Shown piece after piece: positions 17,088 through 24,362 of a DNA stretch of 64,000 nt (positions are counted from its first letter, which is position 1; every line of letters starts with the position of its first letter). Source of the DNA: JAGVSV01 sp050952845 (GTDB lineage Bacteria; Bacillota; Clostridia; Christensenellales; Aristaeellaceae); NCBI GenBank assembly GCA_050952845.1, contig JBMNLP010000001.1, forward strand, positions 1,612,001 to 1,676,000, in the 5' to 3' direction. The notes beneath the pieces are model-generated. The model did not search any database and was not told the DNA's origin. It was given only the letters and a program-made list of their open reading frames with translations. The position numbers and the translations under genes are program-made.

Positions 17088-18076
17088 GCCAAGAAAATCC
17101 CAGTGGTTAGCGCCAGCACGAGCACTGCCAGCGCAGCCAGCACGCATGTCACCAGGCTGTACATGCACACCACCTGGTTTTCAGTCATCCCCCCCAATTC
17201 AAAATGATGGTGCAGCGGCGACATCCGGAAGATGCGCTTCCCGCCTGTTGCCTTGAAATATATCCTTTGCATGATGACGGACACTGAGGACATGATCATG
17301 GTAAAGCACAGCAGGAGCAGCCAGAACTGCACGCGCAGCAGCATAGCGGCGCCCGCAAACAAGCCACCGATGAACATGGAGCCGGTGTCTCCCATGAATA
17401 TCCTGGCAGGATGCCTGTTAAACACTAAAAAACCTGCGCAGGCGCCCACCAGCGCGAACATGCCGACAGATACTGCGCCGTTGGCCTCAGCCTGAAGGAT
17501 CATCGCCATGATGCCCAGTGCCGCCGCGCCAATGGCAGCAACCGACGACAGCAGCCCATCGACGCCGTCCTGCAGGTTAGCGCTGTTGGTAATGAACATG
17601 ATCATCAGCACCATCAATGGCACATAAAAAACACCCAGGTCCCACAGCCGGCCGGTAAAGGGTACCAGCACGGCGGTGCCCAGCGCTTTGGCGCAGTATA
17701 TGGAAAACACAATGCCAACTACAAACTGGCTGAGGATTTTATGGCGCGGCTTCAAGCCTTCGTGGTGCTTTCTGACGTCCTTGACAAAGTCATCAATAAA
17801 CCCAATCAGAAGCGACCCCAGAGACACCGACAACAGCGCTGCCAGCCTATCAGCACCTCCAAAGCATAATACGGCAGCAACTGACCCCACCACCACAGCC
17901 AGCGCAATCGCCAGTCCGCCCATGTTGGGCGTGCCTTGCTTGGCCTGATGCGACTGAGGCCCCAGCTGATAGATGGTCTGCCCAAATTTTAAACGCTTAA
18001 GAAACGGTATCAGCCGGGGCATGATGAGCAGCATCAGCCCGAAGGATAGAATCGCTGCGCCTGCTTCACGCATCAT
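17081..18076 (-). CDS. mraY: Phospho-N-acetylmuramoyl-pentapeptide transferase
   Basis: 331 residues from the ATG at 18076, which overlaps the murE end and has GGAGG plus a G-rich stretch upstream. Polytopic, about 10 membrane helices. Family blocks are GTPNMGGLAI, FIDDFVKDVRK with the catalytic Asp pair, NSANLQDGVDGL, FMGDTGSM and the basic SPLHHHFEL. It makes lipid I from UDP-MurNAc-pentapeptide and undecaprenyl phosphate. MurF, which makes its substrate, is not encoded nearby. Confidence 0.96.
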   Translation of the reverse strand: MMREAGAAILSFGLMLLIMPRLIPFLKRLKFGQTIYQLGPQSHQAKQGTPNMGGLAIALAVVVGSVAAVLCFGGADRLAALLSVSLGSLLIGFIDDFVKDVRKHHEGLKPRHKILSQFVVGIVFSIYCAKALGTAVLVPFTGRLWDLGVFYVPLMVLMIMFITNSANLQDGVDGLLSSVAAIGAAALGIMAMILQAEANGAVSVGMFALVGACAGFLVFNRHPARIFMGDTGSMFIGGLFAGAAMLLRVQFWLLLLCFTMIMSSVSVIMQRIYFKATGGKRIFRMSPLHHHFELGGMTENQVVCMYSLVTCVLAALAVLVLALTTGIFLAC

Positions 18077-19541
18077 GCCCCCCTGCCTCCGCGGCTTCAT
18101 TGAGAAAATCATGCACAATCTGCTTTTCGTCAAACAGCCGCTTCATCCCATTGATTTCCTGGTAGGTTTCATGGCCTTTTCCGGCTAAAATCACGACATC
18201 ACCCGACTGCGCCCTGGAAAGCGCCGTTCGGATGGCTTCCCGGCGGTTTTCTATGATGCAATAGGCACCCTGCGTGCCCTTGATGCCTCGCTCAATGTCG
18301 GCGAGGATGTCCATCGGATTCTCCGTACGCGGGTTATCGCTTGTCAGAATGGAATAATCAGCATACCAGCCAGCGATTTCGCCCATGCGCGGTCGTTTGC
18401 CATGGTCTCGGTCGCCACCGCAACCAAACACCAGAATGATATGGTTTTTAACAAACCCTTTCACTGTCTTCAGGATGTTTTCCAAAGCATCCGGTGAATG
18501 AGAGTAGTCGATCACCACCTTGTAAGGCGTATGGGTTTCAATGATCTCAGCCCGCCCCGGCACAGACCGGACGCTTGCCAGCGCCTCACAGATCACGACA
18601 GGATCAACGCCCATGATCAGCCCGGTTGCCACAGCAGCCAAGGCGTTGTACACATTGAACATGCCCATCATCTGCAGCCGCGCAGGATAGACCTGCTCGT
18701 TCCACAGGAACAGCTCAAATTGCACGCCATCCTCGCTGATTTCGATGTTCCGGGCGAAGATATCGGCGTTGGTGCAGATGCCATAGGTGCTGTGCGGGAT
18801 AGCGATGTCGTCCATGATCAGGTGTGCCATGTCGTCATCCACATTCAACGCGGCATTCCTGACAGCTCCTGACGTGAAGAAGGATTTCTTGGCGTCAAAG
18901 TAAGCTTCCATGGTTTTGAAATAGTCCAGGTGATCCTGGGACAGGTTGGTAAAACATCCTGCCTCAAACGATACACCCTCCAGCCGGTGCATTGTGATGG
19001 CATGGGCTGAAACCTCCATGCTGACTGTTTGCACGCCTGCATCCACCATGTCGCGCAGCGTACGCTGCAACTCGATGGGATCAGGTGTGGTCAGCGCGCC
19101 CTTCGACCAGCGGTTGCCGATCATGTAGCCTGTTGTACCGATCAAACCGCAGGAATAGCCCGCTTTCTCCATGATGGCCTTAACAAAATAGCTGACCGTT
19201 GTTTTACCCTTGGTGCCGGTAACGCCGATCATCCTCAGCCGCCTGGACGGATGCCCATAAAAGGCGCTTGCCATCAGCGACATGGCGGCGCGCACATCAC
19301 TCACCACAACGCAGGGGACTGTCAGCCCCTGTATGGGGCGGGATGTGACAACGGCGATGGCTCCATTCTCAATTGCCTGGGGAATATAGTCGTGCGCGTC
19401 GTGCTTCAAGCCGGAAATGCAAAAAAACAGGCTGTTATTCGCCTTAACCCGGCTATCCTGACTCAACTCGCCAATCAGGCAGTCACCTGTAATCGATCGC
19501 GTATATGGCTTTGCCTCTTCGGCGAGGTACGATAGTTTCAT
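18066..19541 (-). CDS. murE: UDP-N-acetylmuramoyl-tripeptide synthetase (MurE)
   Basis: 491 residues from ATG 19541. GAGGTG lies 6 bases before it, whereas ATG 19547 and GTG 19550 sit too close to that site. ATP loop GVTGTKGKTTVSYF, then TTPDPIELQRTL, NLSQDHLDYF and a C-terminal DNPRTENPMDIL. In MurE proteins DNPR in this loop marks meso-diaminopimelate as the added amino acid, so the peptidoglycan is probably of the mDAP type. The gene overlaps the mraY start. Confidence 0.95.
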   Translation of the reverse strand: MKLSYLAEEAKPYTRSITGDCLIGELSQDSRVKANNSLFFCISGLKHDAHDYIPQAIENGAIAVVTSRPIQGLTVPCVVVSDVRAAMSLMASAFYGHPSRRLRMIGVTGTKGKTTVSYFVKAIMEKAGYSCGLIGTTGYMIGNRWSKGALTTPDPIELQRTLRDMVDAGVQTVSMEVSAHAITMHRLEGVSFEAGCFTNLSQDHLDYFKTMEAYFDAKKSFFTSGAVRNAALNVDDDMAHLIMDDIAIPHSTYGICTNADIFARNIEISEDGVQFELFLWNEQVYPARLQMMGMFNVYNALAAVATGLIMGVDPVVICEALASVRSVPGRAEIIETHTPYKVVIDYSHSPDALENILKTVKGFVKNHIILVFGCGGDRDHGKRPRMGEIAGWYADYSILTSDNPRTENPMDILADIERGIKGTQGAYCIIENRREAIRTALSRAQSGDVVILAGKGHETYQEINGMKRLFDEKQIVHDFLNEAAEAGGHDA

Positions 19542-19566
19542 GTTCATCACCTCAGAAAAACATGGC

Positions 19567-20067
19567 TTACCGCCTTGCAGATACTCCTACCGGCGATAAC
19601 GCATCCGCTTTGACAGCCGGCCTGGTCAATGGAGCCTGGATGTGAATGGTTTCGCTGTTGACAGCGAGTTTCATCCCCAATTCCCTGGCGGCATAGTAAC
19701 AAATTCTGGCCTCATCGCTAGCCTCAAGGATTTTCTCTTCCAACGCCATGGACTCCTGCTGAACTTCTGCAATGCACACCCTCATGTCTTCGTACTCAGC
19801 ACGCAGCCTATCAGCTTCGCTGAGCTTCTGCGCTGAAAAAAATATTATAACAGCTACGGTCATCAGAAGCAACAGCAGCGCCTGGCTTAAAGGCAGCCCC
19901 CTGCGCCGCACCTCACCAGCAGCACGATAACTGATGCGTTCATCCTCATCGACACCGGCATCAGGGACATCCACACAGCTGGAAACCTTGATCAGCCGGA
20001 AAGGCTGCATCTGTGTGCCCGCAAGGGTATATCCTTGTTTTCCTGTTTTCTTTGTATTGAATGTCAT
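19567..20067 (-). CDS. ftsL: FtsL-like divisome protein
   Basis: 166 residues: a basic cytoplasmic N terminus of about 58 residues, one membrane helix (LSQALLLLLMTVAVIIFFSA), then a coiled coil (KLSEADRLRAEYEDMRVCIAEVQQ) and a short tail. Topology and position between mraZ and murE identify it as FtsL, although sequence conservation of FtsL is low. It should pair with a DivIC/FtsB protein and FtsQ to activate septal synthesis. AGGAG lies upstream of the ATG. In most Firmicutes rsmH precedes ftsL, and here only 30 bases separate it from mraZ. Confidence 0.8.
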   Translation of the reverse strand: MTFNTKKTGKQGYTLAGTQMQPFRLIKVSSCVDVPDAGVDEDERISYRAAGEVRRRGLPLSQALLLLLMTVAVIIFFSAQKLSEADRLRAEYEDMRVCIAEVQQESMALEEKILEASDEARICYYAARELGMKLAVNSETIHIQAPLTRPAVKADALSPVGVSARR

Positions 20068-20097
20068 GCCGCTGTCTCCTTTCTCCCCGGCAACCGC

Positions 20098-20649
20098 TTA
20101 TACATCGTTGATGTGGGCTTGCCTGACCCTGGCCTGAATGGCGCTGATGGCTCGCAGCACATCGCCGTGTTCGGTGTAGAAGGTATCGGCGTCACGCTGC
20201 GCCTGCTCGCTGGATACCACTTTGATGTACTCCCTGGCACCTGACACCTGCACGCCCTGCGCGTCTTTCAGGAACATCTCCCGTAACGCGCTGGGCAACA
20301 GCACCCTGCCCTGCGTGTCAAAACTGCAATTATCAAACGACAGCATGGAAAACCTTTCTAAAAACACCTCTGCGCTGACATCCTGTTCAGCCAGGCTGGT
20401 GAGCAGATCCAACTTCTTCTCCCATACATCGTAGGGATAGATCGCGATGCTGTTTTGGGCAAAGTTGACACCGACAATGATATCAGTGCCCAGTTTCTCC
20501 CGAAAAGGCTGCGGTACAATCATTCGCCCCTTGGCATCGACGCTGTGGTTATACGCACCGAAAAATCCATAGCGCTTCCTGCTGGCAGGCGGTGGCGGTT
20601 TTTGGGCTGCGGGATCCGGTGTTTGCGTGCCATGTTGTTCGGTTGGCAT
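20098..20649 (-). CDS. mraZ: Transcriptional regulator MraZ, N-terminally extended
   Basis: 183 residues from ATG 20649. A GTG at 20697 is an alternative. Two SpoVT/AbrB-like half-domains are seen: YNHSVDAKGRMIVPQPFREKLG and FDNCSFDTQGRVLLPSALREM. MraZ is the conserved first gene and DNA-binding regulator of division clusters, binding direct repeats in its own promoter. Most MraZ proteins begin right at the first half-domain. This one carries about 30 extra Pro-, Gln- and Lys-rich residues. No clear TGGG-type repeat array was found upstream. Confidence 0.92.
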   Translation of the reverse strand: MPTEQHGTQTPDPAAQKPPPPASRKRYGFFGAYNHSVDAKGRMIVPQPFREKLGTDIIVGVNFAQNSIAIYPYDVWEKKLDLLTSLAEQDVSAEVFLERFSMLSFDNCSFDTQGRVLLPSALREMFLKDAQGVQVSGAREYIKVVSSEQAQRDADTFYTEHGDVLRAISAIQARVRQAHINDV

Positions 20650-20717
20650 TACGCCTTCGCCCCGTTCATCCGACACCTGATCACCACCTAACACCACTTT
20701 CTTGCCTTTTCAGACAC

Positions 20718-20746
20718 AATTTACCACGCACGCTGAAAAGCGTCAA
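20718..20746 (-). promoter_or_regulatory. Promoter of the division cluster
   Basis: TTGACG (20746-20741), a 17-base spacer and TAAATT (20723-20718) on the minus strand. The predicted start of transcription is near 20711, about 60 bases before ATG 20649. That falls close to the alternative GTG start at 20697 and is compatible with either start. Confidence 0.6.
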
Positions 20747-21117
20747 CCAATATCCAATAGCAAGCCCCGGACTTTGGCCGCAAAAACACCCTGATTTCAA
20801 TCTGTCTATTCAAAAAAACGAGAAAATCCGTTCCCATTCAACCAAAAGAATAAGAACAGACTTTCCGATTCCGCAGCAAAACCCCGTTACATTTTATGCA
20901 GTTTTTCTATATATTCAGGCATAACCTAAGCGTTTTAACGAATTTGTATCAAACAACACCTTGATCGTTCTTTGGGAAACGAGGCTATACCGTGCCTGGT
21001 GCCACAAAGTGGGATCAGCGTATCACTCCAGGCGCCATCGCGTCCCAAAAGACGCTTCGCACAACGCCGATACGGTCTGCGCCACCCTATCCCGCCACCC
21101 TGCCCCACCGAGGCTGT
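20747..21117. other. Gene-free gap upstream of mraZ with nested hairpins
   Basis: No convincing gene on either strand. The left part (20747-20940) is AT-rich and holds upstream promoter sequence for mraZ. The right part holds nested inverted repeats: GCCTGG (20994-20999) with CCAGGC (21028-21033) enclosing CCAC-AAA-GTGG (21002-21012), then GCGTC (21040-21044) with GACGC (21051-21055). These could terminate the metallophosphoesterase transcript on the minus strand, although no U-tract follows. Confidence 0.5.
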
Positions 21118-21813
21118 CTACAACTGGTACAGCTGAAAGCCGATGCCATCGCAGGACACGGGGTGATAGCGCACGCTACCCAGCACACCCGAAAAGGCAT
21201 GGATAAAAGCCTGCCCATGCAAATGCCCATAAACAACGTCATCCACGCTGTACTTCTCCATCAGTTCAGTCACCGGTGTTGAACTACCCGTTTCTCCCGT
21301 TGGCGGAAAGTGGGTCAGCACCGTCAGGCGCGCGCCGGCATCGATCCGCCGGGCAGACCGCAGCGACATCTCCAGACGAATCAACTCCCGCGCGTATATT
21401 TTGGCGTCGTCATCTTCTTCCGCCATCGCCGGCATCAACCACCCGCGGGACCCGGCAAACAGCAGCCCATCGATAAAAACGGCATCGTTCTGAATGGCGT
21501 ACATGCCCGGCGGCAGCATCTGCCTGACCCTGGTGATGGAACTCCACCAGAAGTCGTGGTTTCCCTTGATCAACACCTTCCGCCCCGGCAGCGCTGCCAT
21601 GCGCATGATGTCGTCCTTCGCCTCTTCCAAACGCATCGCCCAGCTGATATCGCCCGGTATCAGGACAATATCGTCCGTCCCAACACGCCGCACCCAATCA
21701 GCGCTGATTTTTATAAAATGATCTGTCCAATGTTCACCAAACACGTCCATGGTTTTGTCATGGCTGCCGGGCAGGTGCAGGTCGCTGACAGCAAATAGAC
21801 GAGGTTCAGCCAT
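21118..21813 (-). CDS. Metallophosphoesterase
   Basis: 231 residues from ATG 21813, overlapping the end of the upstream zinc-protein gene by 8 bases. The calcineurin-like dimetal motifs are complete: AVSDLHLPGSHDK, LIPGDISWAM, LIKGNHDFWW, LTHFPPT and VYGHLHG. It hydrolyses phosphomono- or diesters in the cytoplasm. The substrate is unknown, and proteins of this size are common and uncharacterised in Clostridia. Its expression should follow the upstream promoter at 22245-22273. Confidence 0.9.
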   Translation of the reverse strand: MAEPRLFAVSDLHLPGSHDKTMDVFGEHWTDHFIKISADWVRRVGTDDIVLIPGDISWAMRLEEAKDDIMRMAALPGRKVLIKGNHDFWWSSITRVRQMLPPGMYAIQNDAVFIDGLLFAGSRGWLMPAMAEEDDDAKIYARELIRLEMSLRSARRIDAGARLTVLTHFPPTGETGSSTPVTELMEKYSVDDVVYGHLHGQAFIHAFSGVLGSVRYHPVSCDGIGFQLYQL

Positions 21814-22192
21814 CCTCTTCGTCTTCCGGGCTGTCCGCTTCTCTTTCCTCCAACTCTTCCAAGGACAGGTCGTCGAACGTCCCTTCCTCCATTTCATCCT
21901 CGATGTCCTGTGATATGTCGTCCATGGCATTCACCGAATTGAGCTCCTCATCGTCCGCTTCGTCGTCTTCGGCGTCGTCTTCCATGTCATCACCCTGGTG
22001 CTCATTCATTTCCTTGTGGCAGAACAGGCAGACATCCCGACCCGGCATAGCTGGCGCTTCGTTGCAGATGCTGCACAACTCCTGTTCGTCGGGCATGTCG
22101 CGCCCATACACCTCACGGTAACAGATTTTGCAGTACTTGTCGGTGCTGTCCATATAGTTTAACTCGCACCGGGGACATTTGATCAACGGCAT
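21806..22192 (-). CDS. Small zinc-ribbon protein with very acidic tail
   Basis: 128 residues from ATG 22192 (G-rich ribosome site 9 bases upstream). The N-terminal half has four CxxC pairs: CPRC, CKIC, CSIC and CLFC, enough for two zinc sites. The C-terminal 60 residues are almost all Asp and Glu (DDMEDDAEDDEADDEE). Such an architecture suggests a nucleic-acid mimic or protein-binding adaptor, but the family is not recognised. It is co-transcribed with the metallophosphoesterase, whose start it overlaps. Confidence 0.75.
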   Translation of the reverse strand: MPLIKCPRCELNYMDSTDKYCKICYREVYGRDMPDEQELCSICNEAPAMPGRDVCLFCHKEMNEHQGDDMEDDAEDDEADDEELNSVNAMDDISQDIEDEMEEGTFDDLSLEELEEREADSPEDEEDG

Positions 22193-22244
22193 TCGTAAAC
22201 CCCCATTAACACAGCTAATCACGGCTGCCTGATAAAGCAAAGGG

Positions 22245-22273
22245 ATTATACTATGCACATATGCATATGACAA
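22245..22273 (-). promoter_or_regulatory. Promoter for zinc protein-metallophosphoesterase
   Basis: TTGTCA (22273-22268), a 17-base spacer and a perfect TATAAT (22250-22245) on the minus strand. The spacer contains the imperfect palindrome ATGCATATGTGCAT. It lies in the 122-bp gap after rodA. Confidence 0.8.
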
Positions 22274-22314
22274 GTGTTCAGTGCGAAACTTGTTTTGCAC
22301 CGGGTTGTTTCTGA

Positions 22315-23556
22315 CTATCCTTCCGCTGTGTTGACATAGATTTTTTTCTTTCTGCGCCGGTGGCGTGCGGGTTTGGCAACCGTCATGGGCATGGCATAGC
22401 TTGTCATTGCGGTGGAGCGGTTTTTTGTTACGTTGAGCACCAATGAAATGCCGGTCACATTGGTCACCAGGTTGGAACCGCCATAGCTGATAAAAGGCAG
22501 CGGTATGCCGGTGATGGGCATCAAGCCGATGGTCATCGCAACGTTTTGGATCACATGCACGAATATCATGCTTAGCACACCTAAAATAATCATTCTGCCG
22601 AACTTGTCGTAGGTGAAGCGCGCCAGATATAGCATCCGCAGCATCAGCGTCAGGTAAAGTGCTAAGATGACCAGACAGCCGACGAACCCAACGGCTTCGC
22701 CAATGGTGGCGAATATAAAGTCCGTCCAGTCTTCGGGGACATAGTTCAGCTGGCTCATGGAGCCCGGCACAAACAGCCCAATGCCGCTCATGCCGCCTGA
22801 GCCAATCGCCTGCTGCGCGTTAAGAATCTGGTAACCATGGCTATTGTAAAACCGTTGTGGATCTAAAAACGATACCAACCGCAATAGCTTATAGTTCTCG
22901 GTTTCCCCGATGAGGCTGTAGGCAAACAGCGCCGTGACGCCGGCTGCCGCCAACAGGAATAAGCCCACCAGCCATTTCCAATCAGCACCGCCAAAAAACA
23001 ACATCAGATAGAAAATCACGCCCATGACGAGCACGGTGCCGGTTTCCCCCTGCAGGAAGGTAAAGCCGGCAGGCAGCAAAAACAGGTAAAACATCCTGAG
23101 AACGTTCTTGAAGGTGCCCATAGGCTTGGGCGTGTTGGCGATCGTCCGCGCCAGCATGAGGATCATGGTGATCTTGGCAAACTCACTGGGTTGGAACATC
23201 CGCCCCAGCGACAGCTGAAACCATGCGCTGACGCTCCGGATAGAGGACATGCCCAGAACCAGGACCAGCAGCGCCATGATGCCATAATAATACAGCCGAG
23301 CATAATTCCTGAAATGCTCGTAGGGGATGGAGACGACAAACCACACCACCGCGATGGAAGCAACCGAAAAGATCGCCTGCCACCTGCCGGAGTTGGAATT
23401 GATGATCCGGTTCAGCAGCGGCACATCCAGGCTGACATCGGGGTCGAATGTAGCCACCGATATAGCCAGCACGCCGATAATAATCAGCGCGTACATATTT
23501 AACAGCAACAGGATATCGAAGAACGGCTTGGTTCTTCTATCCTCAGACATCATCAT
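22315..23556 (-). CDS. rodA: Peptidoglycan polymerase RodA (SEDS family)
   Basis: 413 residues, about 10 membrane helices. SEDS blocks are FQPSEFAKI, the extracellular-loop GSGGMSGIGLF, the DFIFATIGEAVGF motif and the C-terminal GIPLPFISYGGSNLV. It polymerises glycan strands during elongation together with PBP2. RodA rather than FtsW is inferred from its place in the mreBCD-mrdA operon. GGAGGG precedes the first of three consecutive ATGs, and the start overlaps the minD end by 14 bases. It is the last gene of the operon. Confidence 0.92.
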   Translation of the reverse strand: MMMSEDRRTKPFFDILLLLNMYALIIIGVLAISVATFDPDVSLDVPLLNRIINSNSGRWQAIFSVASIAVVWFVVSIPYEHFRNYARLYYYGIMALLVLVLGMSSIRSVSAWFQLSLGRMFQPSEFAKITMILMLARTIANTPKPMGTFKNVLRMFYLFLLPAGFTFLQGETGTVLVMGVIFYLMLFFGGADWKWLVGLFLLAAAGVTALFAYSLIGETENYKLLRLVSFLDPQRFYNSHGYQILNAQQAIGSGGMSGIGLFVPGSMSQLNYVPEDWTDFIFATIGEAVGFVGCLVILALYLTLMLRMLYLARFTYDKFGRMIILGVLSMIFVHVIQNVAMTIGLMPITGIPLPFISYGGSNLVTNVTGISLVLNVTKNRSTAMTSYAMPMTVAKPARHRRRKKKIYVNTAEG

Positions 23557-24349
23557 GCGATTGATCCCTCCAGATACGATCGAACACGGTCATCAGCCGG
23601 CTCTGCCGATAGATGGGCTGAGCAATGTTCTCGCCCAGCATCCGGCCAGCCACCCGCAACACAGCCCGCTCCACCTCCGGATCGCCACAGCGGTCCATCG
23701 TCCGCTTTTCTATCATCGCTCGGTACACCCTGGCGCTCTCGGGAATCACTCCCAGCGGCTGCAGGTCAAGTAATTGCGCGATATCCGCAGGTGGCGGCAT
23801 GATGCCGCGCAACACCAGTCGCTTGTCTACGCGGTTAAGCAGCAGCCAGGGCCGTGCGCCCGAAGCCGCCGTAATCATGGCAGCCGTTTTCTCCACATCG
23901 CGCAGGGAGACGTCATCCGGGGTGGCAATCAGCACATGGCTATCGGCGATATTGATCATGTTTTTCACACCCCGACCGATGCCAGCCGGACTGTCAATCA
24001 GTATAATATCAAACCGGGCGCGCAAAAGGTTCATGATCTTCTTTAATTCACGCGGTGCAAAATCCCTTGGCTTGGCATCCTGCCCTGCGGACATCAGGTG
24101 CAGCAGCGGCATCCTGGGATGGATGATCATGGCGTCATCCAGCGAGCACTTTTTCTCCAGGCAGTCGGACAGCTCGTACAGCACCCGATCCTGCAGGCCC
24201 AGCATCAGGTCAAGGCTGCGCAAGCCCACATCAGCATCCAGCACCAGCACACGCAGGTGGCTGGACACAAAGGCACTGGCTAATGCCGCAGAAATGCTGG
24301 ACTTGCCAACACCGCCCTTGCCCGAAGCAATCATCCAAACCTTGCCCAT
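23543..24349 (-). CDS. minD: Septum site-determining ATPase MinD
   Basis: 268 residues. Deviant Walker A ASGKGGVGKSS, switch I LDADVGLRSLDLMLG and Walker B IILIDSPAGIG are intact. The C terminus (SRLMTVFDRIWRD) can form the amphipathic membrane-targeting helix. MinD recruits the division inhibitor MinC to the membrane. Here no minC or minE is adjacent, although in Bacillus minC stands just before minD in the same mre operon. A FlhG-like role is a less likely alternative because no flagellar genes are present. Confidence 0.9.
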   Translation of the reverse strand: MGKVWMIASGKGGVGKSSISAALASAFVSSHLRVLVLDADVGLRSLDLMLGLQDRVLYELSDCLEKKCSLDDAMIIHPRMPLLHLMSAGQDAKPRDFAPRELKKIMNLLRARFDIILIDSPAGIGRGVKNMINIADSHVLIATPDDVSLRDVEKTAAMITAASGARPWLLLNRVDKRLVLRGIMPPPADIAQLLDLQPLGVIPESARVYRAMIEKRTMDRCGDPEVERAVLRVAGRMLGENIAQPIYRQSRLMTVFDRIWRDQSHDDV

Positions 24350-24362
24350 ATCACCCTCCCGC

